Assembly (NCBI GenBank): GCA_947630015.1
Contig: CANRFY010000021.1
Coordinates: 1 to 33,953 of the forward strand
Source of the DNA: an uncultured Clostridia bacterium
GTDB taxonomy: Bacteria; Bacillota; Clostridia; Oscillospirales; CAG-272
Direction: 5' to 3'
Length of the DNA: 33,953 nt
Of the stretch, positions 8,422 to 16,730 are shown piece after piece. Numbering within the stretch: position 1 is the first letter of the stretch; each line of letters opens with the position of its first letter. Position numbers and translations under genes: made by a program. The notes below the pieces were generated by a model that saw only the letters and a list, made by a program, of their open reading frames with translations, made no database searches and was not told where the DNA came from.

Positions 8422-8448
8422 AAAAAAGGGGGCGCGGCCCCCTTTTTT
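8422..8448 (+). terminator. Bidirectional terminator-like hairpin
   Basis: A6-GGGGGC-GCG-GCCCCC-T6 is symmetrical, so it can terminate on either strand. No gene ends beside it: it lies between repeat copy C and the ruvC promoter, and it may insulate ruvC from read-through. Confidence 0.7.
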
Positions 8449-8466
8449 GATTGCGGATCATACGCG

Positions 8467-8494
8467 TCAAAACGGGGCGTCCGCCCCGTTTTGA
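8467..8494 (+). terminator. Second bidirectional terminator-like hairpin before ruvC
   Basis: TCAAAACGGGGC-GTCC-GCCCCGTTTTGA forms a 12-bp stem with the same GTCC loop as the glutamine synthetase terminator. It is the third GC-core hairpin in 320 bases. Confidence 0.65.
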
Positions 8495-8561
8495 ATTTGC
8501 CGCGACGTCGAAAATGCACTAAAAATTCATACGACGCATGGCGAAATGTATGCTCGGCGTT

Positions 8562-8590
8562 TTGACAATTCTAAATATATATGGTATAAT
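8562..8590 (+). promoter_or_regulatory. Near-ideal sigma-A promoter of the ruvC operon
   Basis: TTGACA (8562-8567), exactly 17 bases, then TATAAT (8585-8590), with the extended -10 TG at 8582-8583. Both hexamers are perfect. It is followed at 40 bases by GGAGGG and the GTG start of ruvC. Confidence 0.88.
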
Positions 8591-8631
8591 AATATGAATA
8601 GCTGTTGAATAACTGTGCTGGAGGGTTCCCT

Positions 8632-9129
8632 GTGATAATACTCGGCGTCGACCCGGGACTCGCGATCGCGGGCTGGGGCGTAATCGAATATGACAGATCG
8701 CGATTCCGCGTACTCGGATACGGTTCGGCGACGACGCCGGCCGGCATGAAAACGGAGGATCGTCTGCTTTCCTTGCACCGCGATTTTTCCGAAATAATCG
8801 CGCATTATCATCCGACCGAATTCGCGGCGGAGGAGCTGTTCTGGAACACGAACCACACGACGGGCATCGTCGTCGCCGAGGCGCGCGGCGTCATAATCAT
8901 GACTGCGCGCAAATTCGGGCTGACGGTGTCGGAATATACGCCGCTTCAGGTCAAGCAGGCCGTAGCCGGTTACGGCCGCGCCACGAAAAAGCAGGTCATA
9001 ACGATGGTGACGTCGCTTCTGCGTCTGCCGGAGCCGCCGAAGCCGGACGATACAGCCGACGCGCTCGCCGTCGCGATCTGCCACGCGAACAGCGCCGGAT
9101 CGCTTATAGCGAAATTTTACAATAACTGA
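8632..9129 (+). CDS. ruvC: Holliday junction resolvase RuvC
   Basis: The 165-residue endonuclease cuts Holliday junctions produced by recombination, normally together with the RuvAB motor. The four metal-binding acids are in place: Asp7 in ILGVDPG, Glu67 in FAAEELFWNTN, and Asp140 and Asp143 in PDDTADALAVA. The GTG at 8632 is chosen because GGAGGG lies 6 bases upstream and the family begins with the first beta strand (VIILGVDPG). An in-frame TTG at 8605 adds nine residues with no ribosome site. It is the first gene of a long plus-strand run behind a near-consensus promoter. ruvA and ruvB, often adjacent in Firmicutes, are not in the window. Confidence 0.96.
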   Translation: MIILGVDPGLAIAGWGVIEYDRSRFRVLGYGSATTPAGMKTEDRLLSLHRDFSEIIAHYHPTEFAAEELFWNTNHTTGIVVAEARGVIIMTARKFGLTVSEYTPLQVKQAVAGYGRATKKQVITMVTSLLRLPEPPKPDDTADALAVAICHANSAGSLIAKFYNN

Positions 9130-9152
9130 CGAACACAAAAACGGGGAAACAT

Positions 9153-10007
9153 ATGTGGATATCGGATAAATGGAGCGATTACGAGCTTATCGACTGCACC
9201 GACGGCGAACGGCTCGAACGCTGGGGAAAATACGTTTTGATCAGGCCCGATCCGCAGGTCATATGGCGCACGCCAAAAACGTGTCCCGAATGGGGACGCG
9301 CCGACGGCGTATACAAGCGATCCGAACGCGGCGGAGGCGGATGGCGCGGCGAGCTGCCGGAGGCTTGGGAGATCGGCTACGGCAAGCTCAGATTCGGACT
9401 GCATCCGATGGGGTTCAAGCATACGGGGCTGTTTCCCGAGCAGGCCGTCAACTGGGACAGGATGGCGTCGCTCATAAGCGAACGCGGCGGCGCGTCCGTC
9501 TTGAATCTGTTCGCATATACGGGAGGCGCGACTGCGGCTTGCGCCGCGGCGGGCGCGTCCGTATGCCATGTGGACGCGTCGCGCGGAATGGTCGGACAGG
9601 CCAAGGAAAATCTGCGCCTGTCGGGACTCGGCGGCGCGCGCGTGCGCTACATCGTCGACGACTGCAAAAAATTCGTAGAGCGCGAGATCAGGCGTGGGAA
9701 CCGCTATGACGCGATAATAATGGACCCGCCGTCATACGGACGCGGGCCGTCGGGGGAGGTCTGGAAGCTCGAGGACAGCATACACGGGCTGATATCGCTC
9801 TCGGCGTCGCTCTTGTCGGACGCGCCGCTGTTTTTCCTCGTCAATTCGTATACGACGGGACTGTCGCCGCTCGCGATGGAATATATACTCAAAGTGGAAA
9901 TCGAGCAAAAGCGCGGCGGCAGACTTGAATCCGGCGAGCTTGCGCTGCCCGTGACGGCGACGAAAGGGACGCTCCCGTGCGGGGCGTCGGCATGGTGGAC
10001 GGCATGA
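9153..10007 (+). CDS. Class I SAM-dependent methyltransferase, RlmI-like (COG1092)
   Basis: The 284-residue protein has an N-terminal substrate-side region with RPDPQVIWRTPK, then a Rossmann methyltransferase core. SAM-binding motif I is VLNLFAYTGGATAACAAAG (from about residue 115), the acidic loop is HVDASRGMV, and catalytic motif IV is IIMDPPSYGRG (about 188-198). The DPPSYG form is typical of the RlmI/YccW group that methylates C5 of cytosine in 23S rRNA, but the substrate here is inferred only. The N-terminal PUA domain of E. coli RlmI is not evident. It follows ruvC by 23 bases, and its TGA overlaps the ecfA1 ATG as ATGA, so the genes are co-transcribed and coupled. Confidence 0.88.
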   Translation: MWISDKWSDYELIDCTDGERLERWGKYVLIRPDPQVIWRTPKTCPEWGRADGVYKRSERGGGGWRGELPEAWEIGYGKLRFGLHPMGFKHTGLFPEQAVNWDRMASLISERGGASVLNLFAYTGGATAACAAAGASVCHVDASRGMVGQAKENLRLSGLGGARVRYIVDDCKKFVEREIRRGNRYDAIIMDPPSYGRGPSGEVWKLEDSIHGLISLSASLLSDAPLFFLVNSYTTGLSPLAMEYILKVEIEQKRGGRLESGELALPVTATKGTLPCGASAWWTA

Positions 10008-10912
10008 CGGATCATACTGTGAACGGCGCGCCGTTCATCGAGACGAGGCATCTGTCATATTCATACGAGGATGCGGACGGGAACCGGCATCCCGCGCTGC
10101 GGGACGTGTCGCTGACGATACCGAAGGGGCAGTTCCTCGCCGTACTCGGACACAACGGCAGCGGCAAATCGACGCTCGCGAAGCTGCTGAATATGATACT
10201 TTTGCCGGACGACGGCGAAATTTACGTCGACGGCGAGCTTGTAAGCTCATCGTCGGAGCCTGACGACGCGACCGTTTTTTCGGTGCGCAGGCGAATCGGC
10301 ATGGTGCATCAGAATCCCGACAATCAGATCGTGGCGTCCGTCGTGGAGGAGGACGTCGCGTTCGGGCCGGAGAATCTCGGCATACCGTCGGCACAGATCA
10401 GGGAGCGCGTCGACGCGGCGCTCGCCGCCGTCGGAATGACGGAATACGCGCTCGGCTCGACGTCGCATCTGTCCGGAGGACAGAAGCAGCGCGTCGCGAT
10501 CGCGGGCATCATAGCGATGACGCCGGAATGCATCATCTTCGACGAATCCACCTCGATGCTCGATCCGTCGGGACGCCGCGACGTCATGGACACGATAAAA
10601 TATCTGAACCGCGAACGCGGCATCACGATAATACACATAACGCACGATATGTCGGAGGCGGCGATGGCGGACAGAGTCGTCGTTCTGTCGGACGGGGAAG
10701 TATTTCTCGACGGCGAGCCGTCCGTGATATTTTCAAAGCCGGACGAACTGCGTTCGGTTGCGCTCGACGTGCCGCAGTCGACCTCGCTGCTGCACGAGCT
10801 TGGCGGGAGGATCGCGGGCTTCCGCGTCCCCGATCGGACGATGGACGCGAAAAGCTGCGCCTCATATATAAAAAGCGAGCTTGAACGCCTCGGCCTCGCA
10901 AAGCGGGACTGA
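10004..10912 (+). CDS. ecfA1: ECF transporter ATP-binding subunit EcfA1
   Basis: This 302-residue ABC ATPase belongs to the energy-coupling factor module, which powers uptake of vitamins and metals through exchangeable S components. Walker A is GHNGSGKST (residues 49-57). The Q-loop region reads GMVHQNPDNQIVASVVEEDV, a form typical of EcfA/CbiO. The signature is LSGGQKQR (156 onward), and Walker B IIFDEST has Asp180 and Glu181. The ATG at 10004 overlaps the methyltransferase stop. An upstream GTG at 9977 would overlap by 31 bases without better support. The partner ecfA2 begins 2 kb downstream instead of immediately next to it, because two other genes intervene. Confidence 0.94.
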   Translation: MTDHTVNGAPFIETRHLSYSYEDADGNRHPALRDVSLTIPKGQFLAVLGHNGSGKSTLAKLLNMILLPDDGEIYVDGELVSSSSEPDDATVFSVRRRIGMVHQNPDNQIVASVVEEDVAFGPENLGIPSAQIRERVDAALAAVGMTEYALGSTSHLSGGQKQRVAIAGIIAMTPECIIFDESTSMLDPSGRRDVMDTIKYLNRERGITIIHITHDMSEAAMADRVVVLSDGEVFLDGEPSVIFSKPDELRSVALDVPQSTSLLHELGGRIAGFRVPDRTMDAKSCASYIKSELERLGLAKRD

Positions 10913-11004
10913 CGGCGGCTCTATCGCCTTGCTGGCGCATGGCAGCCGCGATATAGCTCCGATATCGGCGCATATGATTTGACTTACGGGGGAGGGGTGC
11001 GATT

Positions 11005-11301
11005 TTGAATAAGCTGTCAAAACTTGCGGGGCCGGACGGCGAGACGCTTCTTATCAGCCCTCCGCGCAAAAAGCTGCTCGCGGCCGCGGGCGCTGCGCTC
11101 GGCGTCGAATTTATGCTTTTAGTGCTGACGGTCAACTATCTTTTCGCAATAATCACGACGCCCGCGATCATAGTCTGGGCATACGTCTACTATGAATTCT
11201 GCGCCGTATGGGTGTCGTACAAATACTCGCGGTTCTGGCTTGCGGCAGCGCCGATATTATCGGCGGCACTTGCGGCGGCGTCAAGAGCGCTGATCTTTTA
11301 G
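11005..11301 (+). CDS. Small predicted membrane protein of unknown function
   Basis: The 98-residue protein starts at TTG, with a strong GGGGGAGGGG site 7 bases upstream. After a short polar head (MNKLSKLAGPDGETLLISPP) come about two or three hydrophobic segments (roughly 24-50, 52-72 and 76-97), with no charged residues after Arg94. I do not recognise a family. It lies between ecfA1 and the MutS-like gene, 41 bases before the latter, in the same direction. The good ribosome site and clean hydrophobic profile support it being real. A membrane anchor or partner for the next gene product is only a guess. Confidence 0.6.
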   Translation: MNKLSKLAGPDGETLLISPPRKKLLAAAGAALGVEFMLLVLTVNYLFAIITTPAIIVWAYVYYEFCAVWVSYKYSRFWLAAAPILSAALAAASRALIF

Positions 11302-11342
11302 CGGACGAAAACGGCAAATCTGACTTTGCGGAGGTGCTTGCG

Positions 11343-12911
11343 ATGGACAACACGATATCGATGATCTGGGCGGACGGCGACGCTCGCGGCTCCGCGTTTC
11401 CCGATTACGGGTTTGTCGGCGACCTCGGGACAGACTATCTTGTCGCGTTTTCAGGCAGATCATACGGCGAGCCGGAGGCGAGCGTCGAGACGTTCTTCAC
11501 GAAGAACACGGACACGATGCGACGCCGATGCCGGATGTTTTTTGAGCTTTTGAACAATTTTGAGCTTTACTCGGGGCTTTCTGACAGCTTTTCAAAGCTG
11601 TCAGAGATATGCGCGCTGAAAAAGGAAAAGCCGGCGGCGCGTGGGACGAACGAGGCGATGCTGTACAGCGTCAAGGAGCTTGAAATGTACGTCGATTTCA
11701 TCGAATCGACGGTGGGTCTGTTTTCGTCGCACAAGGTCGGGAGCGAGGCGCTCGGCGCGCTCTGCGCCGCCGTTACGGATATCAGGCAAAGCGAGGAATT
11801 CGCGGCGCTTCGGGTCGAGGTGAAAAAACAGTCGCACACGATAATGAACGCGAAAAGCGTCACGATCGGCGTCAATCTCGACGCGCAGCTGAGGCCGCTC
11901 GAGGCGGGCGTCGTCAAGGTGAACGAGGAACGGTTCAGATCCGGCGAATTCATCGACAAGCTTCTGCGCCTCGATTTTGCAAATGACGAATTTACGTGCG
12001 CGGCGCAGCTTCTGCCGGTCGATAAAAAGCTGACGGAATCTGAGCTTGCGGTGTTGAGAGCGTCGCTCAACGGCGCGCTCGGCAGGATATTTTCAGGCGC
12101 GCTCGGCGCATGGGAAAAGACGGTGCGAAAATACGTCGTCGGCAGTCTTGACGCGCTTTTTCCGCTGATTGCGGAATGGCAGTTCGTCGACGCCTGCATG
12201 AAATCGCTCATCCGGCTCAAAAGCGCGGGGCTTCCGCTCTGCGAGCCGCAGATCGGGTCGGCGGACGACGCCGCGGGCGTATACGATCCCGTATTTTACA
12301 TGAAGACGGGAAGATATGCCGTAAGAAACGACGTCGGATTCGGCGAGGCGTGCGTGTACATTCTGACGGGGCCGAATCAGGGCGGCAAATCGGTGTTCAC
12401 CAAATCGGTCGGCGTCCTTTATTCGATGCTGCATCTCGGAATGCCGATCGCGGCCGAGAGCGCGTCGCTCCGTCCCATCGACGGTATATTCACTCATTTC
12501 GGCGACGACGCCGACAGATCGTACAGAAACGGACGGCTCGCGGGCGAATGCGAGGCGATCGGCAGGATCAACGAAATGCTGACGGGCGAAAGTTTGTTTC
12601 TCTACGACGAGGCGCTGTCGAGTACGAGCGCGGACGAGGCGATCGTTCTGTCCGAGGAGATACTGTCCGCATATGCAGAGATCGGCGCGCGCGGAATATT
12701 CACGACTCATCTGCACGGACTGTGCGCGCTCGAGGAGCGCTGTGGGCGCGTGCGCAATCTGACGGCGGCGCTCGACGGGGAATCGCACGACCGCACGTAC
12801 AAAATCGTGAAGGGCGCGCTGTACGGACGAAGCTACGCCCTCGATATAGCGATGAGGTTCCGTCTGACGAAGGACGAGATACTGAGCCTGCAAAAAGCGG
12901 GAAAGCAATAA
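11343..12911 (+). CDS. MutS-family ATPase lacking the mismatch-recognition domain
   Basis: This 522-residue protein has a MutS lever/clamp-like helical region (about 45-310) and a C-terminal MutS domain V ATPase. Walker A is GPNQGGKS (343-350). Other motifs are FTHFGDDADRSYRNGRLAGE, Walker B LFLYDEALSST (Asp422, Glu423), and the TTHLHGL switch. The N-terminal mismatch-binding domain with the FxE motif is absent, and no Smr endonuclease domain like that of MutS2 is present. The ATG at 11343 has GGAGG 9 bases upstream. The frame stays open back to 11208 but without a ribosome site and overlapping the small membrane gene. It probably does not do canonical mismatch repair. Its position inside the ecf operon is odd. 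Confidence 0.85.
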   Translation: MDNTISMIWADGDARGSAFPDYGFVGDLGTDYLVAFSGRSYGEPEASVETFFTKNTDTMRRRCRMFFELLNNFELYSGLSDSFSKLSEICALKKEKPAARGTNEAMLYSVKELEMYVDFIESTVGLFSSHKVGSEALGALCAAVTDIRQSEEFAALRVEVKKQSHTIMNAKSVTIGVNLDAQLRPLEAGVVKVNEERFRSGEFIDKLLRLDFANDEFTCAAQLLPVDKKLTESELAVLRASLNGALGRIFSGALGAWEKTVRKYVVGSLDALFPLIAEWQFVDACMKSLIRLKSAGLPLCEPQIGSADDAAGVYDPVFYMKTGRYAVRNDVGFGEACVYILTGPNQGGKSVFTKSVGVLYSMLHLGMPIAAESASLRPIDGIFTHFGDDADRSYRNGRLAGECEAIGRINEMLTGESLFLYDEALSSTSADEAIVLSEEILSAYAEIGARGIFTTHLHGLCALEERCGRVRNLTAALDGESHDRTYKIVKGALYGRSYALDIAMRFRLTKDEILSLQKAGKQ

Positions 12912-12921
12912 AATCAAAAGG

Positions 12922-12949
12922 CGCGCCGCAGGATGCCGTTTGCGGCGCG
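12922..12949 (+). other. Hairpin between the MutS-like gene and ecfA2
   Basis: A perfect 9-bp stem, CGCGCCGCA / TGCGGCGCG, has a 10-base loop in the 48-base gap. No U-run follows, so it is unlikely to terminate. It may be an RNA-processing or stability element, or it may mark the edge of inserted DNA. Confidence 0.5.
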
Positions 12950-12959
12950 GAGATAGGCA

Positions 12960-13829
12960 ATGTCGGAAATCAAACTTGAAAATGTGACTTATACATACGG
13001 CGCGAAGACGCCGTTTGAGAAGCGCGCCGTCGACGGGATCAGCCTGACGTTCGAGGACGGGAAGATAACGGGTCTGATCGGTCACACAGGATCGGGCAAA
13101 TCGACGCTCGTTCAGATGCTGAACGGACTGTTGAAGCCCGATTCGGGGCATATATATCTCGGCGGCGCCGATATATGGGCGGAGCCGAAAAAGCTTCGCC
13201 TGGTCAGATTCCGCGTCGGACTCGTGATGCAGTATCCGGAATATCAGCTTTTCGACGAGACTGTCCGCGCCGATATCGCGTTCGGACCGAAAAATATGGG
13301 ACTTTCGCCCGAAGAGATCGACGAGCGCGTGATCGAATCGGCGAGATTTGCCGGCGTCGACGAAAAGCTGCTCGATAAATCGCCGTTCGAGCTGTCGGGC
13401 GGACAGAAGCGGCGTGCCGCGATCGCTGGCGTTATGGCGATGAGGCCGGAGGCGCTCGTACTCGACGAGCCTGCGGCGGGACTCGATCCCGCCGGCCGCG
13501 ACGCGATCCTGTCGGGAATACGAACGTACAGCGAAAAAACGGGCGCGACCGTTATAATCGTGTCGCACAGCATGGAGGATATGGCGGTCTACTGCGACGA
13601 TATCGCTGTTTTAGCGGACGGAAAGCTGAAAATGAAGGGGACGCGCGAGGAGGTGTTCAGACGCCGCGACGAGCTTTTGGCGGTCGGACTCGGCGTGCCG
13701 ATGATAACGGATATAGCCTGCGAGCTTATGACGCTCGGCGTCGCCCTCGGCGGCGATATATACACGGTGGGGGGCGTCGCCGACGCGATATGCGACAGCG
13801 CCGCCGCAAACGGGGGTGAGAACCGATGA
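12960..13829 (+). CDS. ecfA2: ECF transporter ATP-binding subunit EcfA2
   Basis: The 289-residue second ATPase of the energy-coupling factor module pairs with EcfA1 and binds the EcfT coupling helices. Walker A is GHTGSGKST (41-49), the Q-loop is LVMQYPEYQLFDETVRADI, the signature is LSGGQKRR, Walker B is LVLDEPAAGLDP, and the switch His is in IIVSHSM. The FDETV form distinguishes the EcfA2 type from the NQIVASVVEEDV of EcfA1. GGAG lies about 8 bases before the ATG. Its stop overlaps the ecfT start (ATGA at 13826-13829). Confidence 0.95.
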   Translation: MSEIKLENVTYTYGAKTPFEKRAVDGISLTFEDGKITGLIGHTGSGKSTLVQMLNGLLKPDSGHIYLGGADIWAEPKKLRLVRFRVGLVMQYPEYQLFDETVRADIAFGPKNMGLSPEEIDERVIESARFAGVDEKLLDKSPFELSGGQKRRAAIAGVMAMRPEALVLDEPAAGLDPAGRDAILSGIRTYSEKTGATVIIVSHSMEDMAVYCDDIAVLADGKLKMKGTREEVFRRRDELLAVGLGVPMITDIACELMTLGVALGGDIYTVGGVADAICDSAAANGGENR

Positions 13830-14644
13830 AGGACATAACGCTCGGTCAGTATTTCCCGGGAAATTCCGTACTGCACAAAATGGACCCGCGCGCGAAACTG
13901 ATATCGGCGATAATATATATCGCCGTCGTGTTTACGTCGTCGTCGGCGGGCGCGCTCGCATTCTTGGCCGTCGCGACAGTCGCGATCATGCTGATCAGCG
14001 GGATCCCGATATCGGTGTATCTGCGCGGACTGCGTCCGATTCTCTTCATCCTTGCGCTGACGGCGGCGCTGAATCTGTTCATGACGCGCGGCGAGACTGT
14101 CGCATTTGAATTCTGGATCGTAAAAATATACGTCGAGGGCATCAACAACGCGATACTGATGGCGGTCAGGATCACGACGCTCGTTCTCGGCAGCTGCGTG
14201 TTTTTGTCGTATACGACCTCGCCGATAGCGCTGACGGACGGACTCGAATCGCTGCTCGGTCCGCTTTCAAAGCTTCACGTACCCGTACACGATTTTTCGA
14301 TGATGATGACGATCGCGCTGCGGTTCATTCCGCTGCTAATAGAGGAAACGGACAAGATCATGTCCGCGCAGAAGGCGCGCGGCTCCGATTTCTCCTCCGG
14401 CGGACCCGTAAAGCGCGTCCGCGCGCTTTTGCCGATTTTGATACCGCTGTTCGTGTCGTCGTTCAAGCGCGCGGAGGAGCTTGCGGTCGCGATGGAGTGC
14501 CGCTGTTACCGCGGCGACGTCGAAAGGACGCACATGAAGGTGCTGCGCTACGGGGCGCTCGATTTTGTCGTGATGGCGTCACTTTTGGTTCTGCTTTCGG
14601 CCGTGATCGCGATAAACATTTTCGTGCCGATATACGCGTTTTGA
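13826..14644 (+). CDS. ecfT: ECF transporter transmembrane subunit EcfT
   Basis: The 272-residue membrane scaffold links the two ATPases to the S component. Starting MKDITLGQYFPGNSVLHKMD, it shows the family N-terminus (DPRAKLI at about 22-28), four to five membrane segments, and two cytoplasmic coupling helices with Ala-Arg-Gly-type motifs: QKARGSDF and MECRCYRGD. These contact grooves on EcfA1 and EcfA2. No substrate-specific S component is encoded here, so this is a group II, shared-module system. The substrates cannot be told from this window. Confidence 0.95.
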   Translation: MKDITLGQYFPGNSVLHKMDPRAKLISAIIYIAVVFTSSSAGALAFLAVATVAIMLISGIPISVYLRGLRPILFILALTAALNLFMTRGETVAFEFWIVKIYVEGINNAILMAVRITTLVLGSCVFLSYTTSPIALTDGLESLLGPLSKLHVPVHDFSMMMTIALRFIPLLIEETDKIMSAQKARGSDFSSGGPVKRVRALLPILIPLFVSSFKRAEELAVAMECRCYRGDVERTHMKVLRYGALDFVVMASLLVLLSAVIAINIFVPIYAF

Positions 14645-14651
14645 TTTTGAT

Positions 14652-15413
14652 ATGAAGCTCCGACTTGTAATATCATACGACGGCTCCGGCTACTGCGGCT
14701 GGCAGTCGCAGAAAAACGGACGCAGCGTGCAGGAGGTATTGACCGGCGCGGCGAGCGGCCTTTACGGGCGGGACTGCCTTGTGACGGGATGCAGCCGCAC
14801 CGACAGCGGCGTCCATGCGCGCGAATATTCGTGTACTGTCGAATTCGCCGACGCCGGAGGCGTCGGGATATGCGAGCTGATCGATACGGCATCCGTGCCG
14901 CGCGCGCTGAATTCGCGCCTGCCGGACGATATAGCCGTATCGGCGGCGTTCGCCGTCGCGGACGGCTTCCACGCGAGATACGACGTAAAATCGAAGACAT
15001 ACGAATACGTGATGTACGATTCGCCCGAGCGAACGCCGTTTTTGCGCGGACGCGCGCACCATATACGTCCGCTCGACGCGGAGATGACGGCGCGGATGGC
15101 GGCGGCGGCCGCCGCCATGACGGGGAAGCGCGATTACGCCGTATTCATGGCGAGCGGATCGAAGATACGCGATACGGTGCGCGACGTCGGGGAATGCGCC
15201 GCTTTTAGGGACGGCGGCCTTTTGATATTCCGCGTGAGCGCGGACGGATTTTTGTATAAGATGGTGCGCACGATGGCGGGAACGGCGCTCGCCGCCGCTT
15301 ACGGGCGGATCGATCCCGAAGATCTTGACGATATTATCGCGTCGGGCGACAAAAAGCGCGTCGGGGCGACGCTGCCGGCATACGGACTTTATCTGTGCCG
15401 CGTCGAATATTGA
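14652..15413 (+). CDS. truA: tRNA pseudouridine(38-40) synthase TruA
   Basis: The 253-residue enzyme converts uridines 38-40 in the tRNA anticodon arm to pseudouridine. The catalytic Asp51 lies in GCSRTDSGVHAREY. Other family blocks are LVISYDGSGYCGWQSQ at the N-terminus, FHARYDVKSKTYEYVMYD, and the C-terminal FLYKMVRTMAGTAL. It follows ecfT by 7 bases, the usual ecfA-ecfA-ecfT-truA order of Firmicutes. Confidence 0.97.
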   Translation: MKLRLVISYDGSGYCGWQSQKNGRSVQEVLTGAASGLYGRDCLVTGCSRTDSGVHAREYSCTVEFADAGGVGICELIDTASVPRALNSRLPDDIAVSAAFAVADGFHARYDVKSKTYEYVMYDSPERTPFLRGRAHHIRPLDAEMTARMAAAAAAMTGKRDYAVFMASGSKIRDTVRDVGECAAFRDGGLLIFRVSADGFLYKMVRTMAGTALAAAYGRIDPEDLDDIIASGDKKRVGATLPAYGLYLCRVEY

Positions 15414-15457
15414 CGGGCGGGACACGGGATCATAACGGAACGGAGGCGATATACGGA

Positions 15458-16729
15458 ATGGCGAAACTGAAAAATAAATCGACGGCTCTGCGCGTGCGCC
15501 GTCCGGTGTCGGACGTTCCGGTCGAGCTGCCGGACGCGGACGCCGGCGCCGTCAGAAACGAATACTACATCGCGGTCTCGCGCCGGTACAAGCTGTCGCG
15601 GCTGATCACGCTGGCGCTTTTCATGATCTATGTGCTTATAATGCTCGCGACTCACAGCGAGGATATAACGATCGCGAATCTGCAATACCTGATACGCGAC
15701 ATAAACAAGAGCGCCGACGAGGCCGGCGCGTTTTCGGGCGTATCGTATTCGGCGGAGCCGATACAGCGATTCGATATATACCGAGGCGAGCTTGCGTATG
15801 TGACGGGGCGTCAGATCAGCCTCATCTCGGCGACGGGCGGCGTCGGACTTACATCCGAGCTGTCGTATGAGAATCCGGCGCTCGACGCGGGCGAAAAATA
15901 TCTTATGCTCTACGATATAGGCGGCACGTCGTTTTCGATTTACAATTCGTTTTCCGAGCTTTATTCGGGAGAAACGGAGTTCACCATCATCTCCGGCGAT
16001 ATGTCGGAGTCCGGCTCGTTCGTGCTTGTGGCCGAGAGCCGAGAGCGGCGCGCGACAGTCTATCTCTACGACGCGAATTTCGAGCTGCGCTCGAAATATT
16101 CCAAAAGCGAATACGTCTCGGACGCGGCGCTGTCCGACGACGGGACGCGACTCGCCATGACGGAATTCGGCGCGTCGGACGGCAGCTTTTATACCGACCT
16201 CTGCGTATATGAACCCGGCGTCGACGAGCCGGTAAACGAGTCGCGCATCGCGGGAGAGTATCCGCTTTCGGTCGAATGCGTGCCGGACGGCTTCTGCGTT
16301 ATGACGACGGCGGGCGTATACTACTATACGTCCGACGGCGAGCCGACGGGGAGCTACGCGTTCGGCGGCGGCGTCGGCCTTGCCGACGTCGATAAGCTCG
16401 GCGGACGCATCGCGTATACGATGCCGGAAAACGCGCTCGGCACCGAAAACCGCGTCGTGATACTTGACGCGGGCGGAACAGTTTGCTACAATGCAATAAT
16501 AGAGGAAAAAGTGACCGACATATCGATACTCGGCGCGCAGCTCGTGATCCTGACGCCGTCGCACGCGGTGCTGATCGACGCCGAAACGGGAGCGCAGGTG
16601 TCGCGGCTCATATCGGCGTCGGCGAAAAGACTGATCGCGACGGGATCGGGAACGGCGCTTCTGTGTACGTCGTCGTCGGCGAAAACGATAGATTTTACGG
16701 GCGCGCCCGCGCCCGACGGGGAGGAATGA
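15458..16729 (+). CDS. DUF5711 family membrane-anchored protein
   Basis: The 423-residue protein has a basic cytoplasmic tail, one membrane helix (about 47-65, LSRLITLALFMIYVLIMLAT), and a large external part made of repeated beta-rich units (for example ELAYVTGRQISLISATGG and LSDDGTRLAMTEF) resembling a beta-propeller. This matches the clostridial DUF5711 family, which has no assigned function and commonly precedes a CvpA gene, as here. The ATG at 15458 has GGAGG 11 bases upstream. A longer frame from 15395 would overlap truA without a ribosome site. It is separated from cvpA by a single base. Confidence 0.82.
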   Translation: MAKLKNKSTALRVRRPVSDVPVELPDADAGAVRNEYYIAVSRRYKLSRLITLALFMIYVLIMLATHSEDITIANLQYLIRDINKSADEAGAFSGVSYSAEPIQRFDIYRGELAYVTGRQISLISATGGVGLTSELSYENPALDAGEKYLMLYDIGGTSFSIYNSFSELYSGETEFTIISGDMSESGSFVLVAESRERRATVYLYDANFELRSKYSKSEYVSDAALSDDGTRLAMTEFGASDGSFYTDLCVYEPGVDEPVNESRIAGEYPLSVECVPDGFCVMTTAGVYYYTSDGEPTGSYAFGGGVGLADVDKLGGRIAYTMPENALGTENRVVILDAGGTVCYNAIIEEKVTDISILGAQLVILTPSHAVLIDAETGAQVSRLISASAKRLIATGSGTALLCTSSSAKTIDFTGAPAPDGEE

Positions 16730-16730
16730 A

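Noticed and set aside
11208..11342. An N-terminal extension of the MutS-like protein (45 residues).
   Set aside because: It overlaps the small membrane gene, has no ribosome site, and the ATG at 11343 has GGAGG at a good distance.
12093..13568. A 491-codon minus-strand frame across the MutS-like gene and ecfA2.
   Set aside because: It is the antisense shadow of two well-supported genes, with low-complexity Arg/His-rich product and no recognisable domain.
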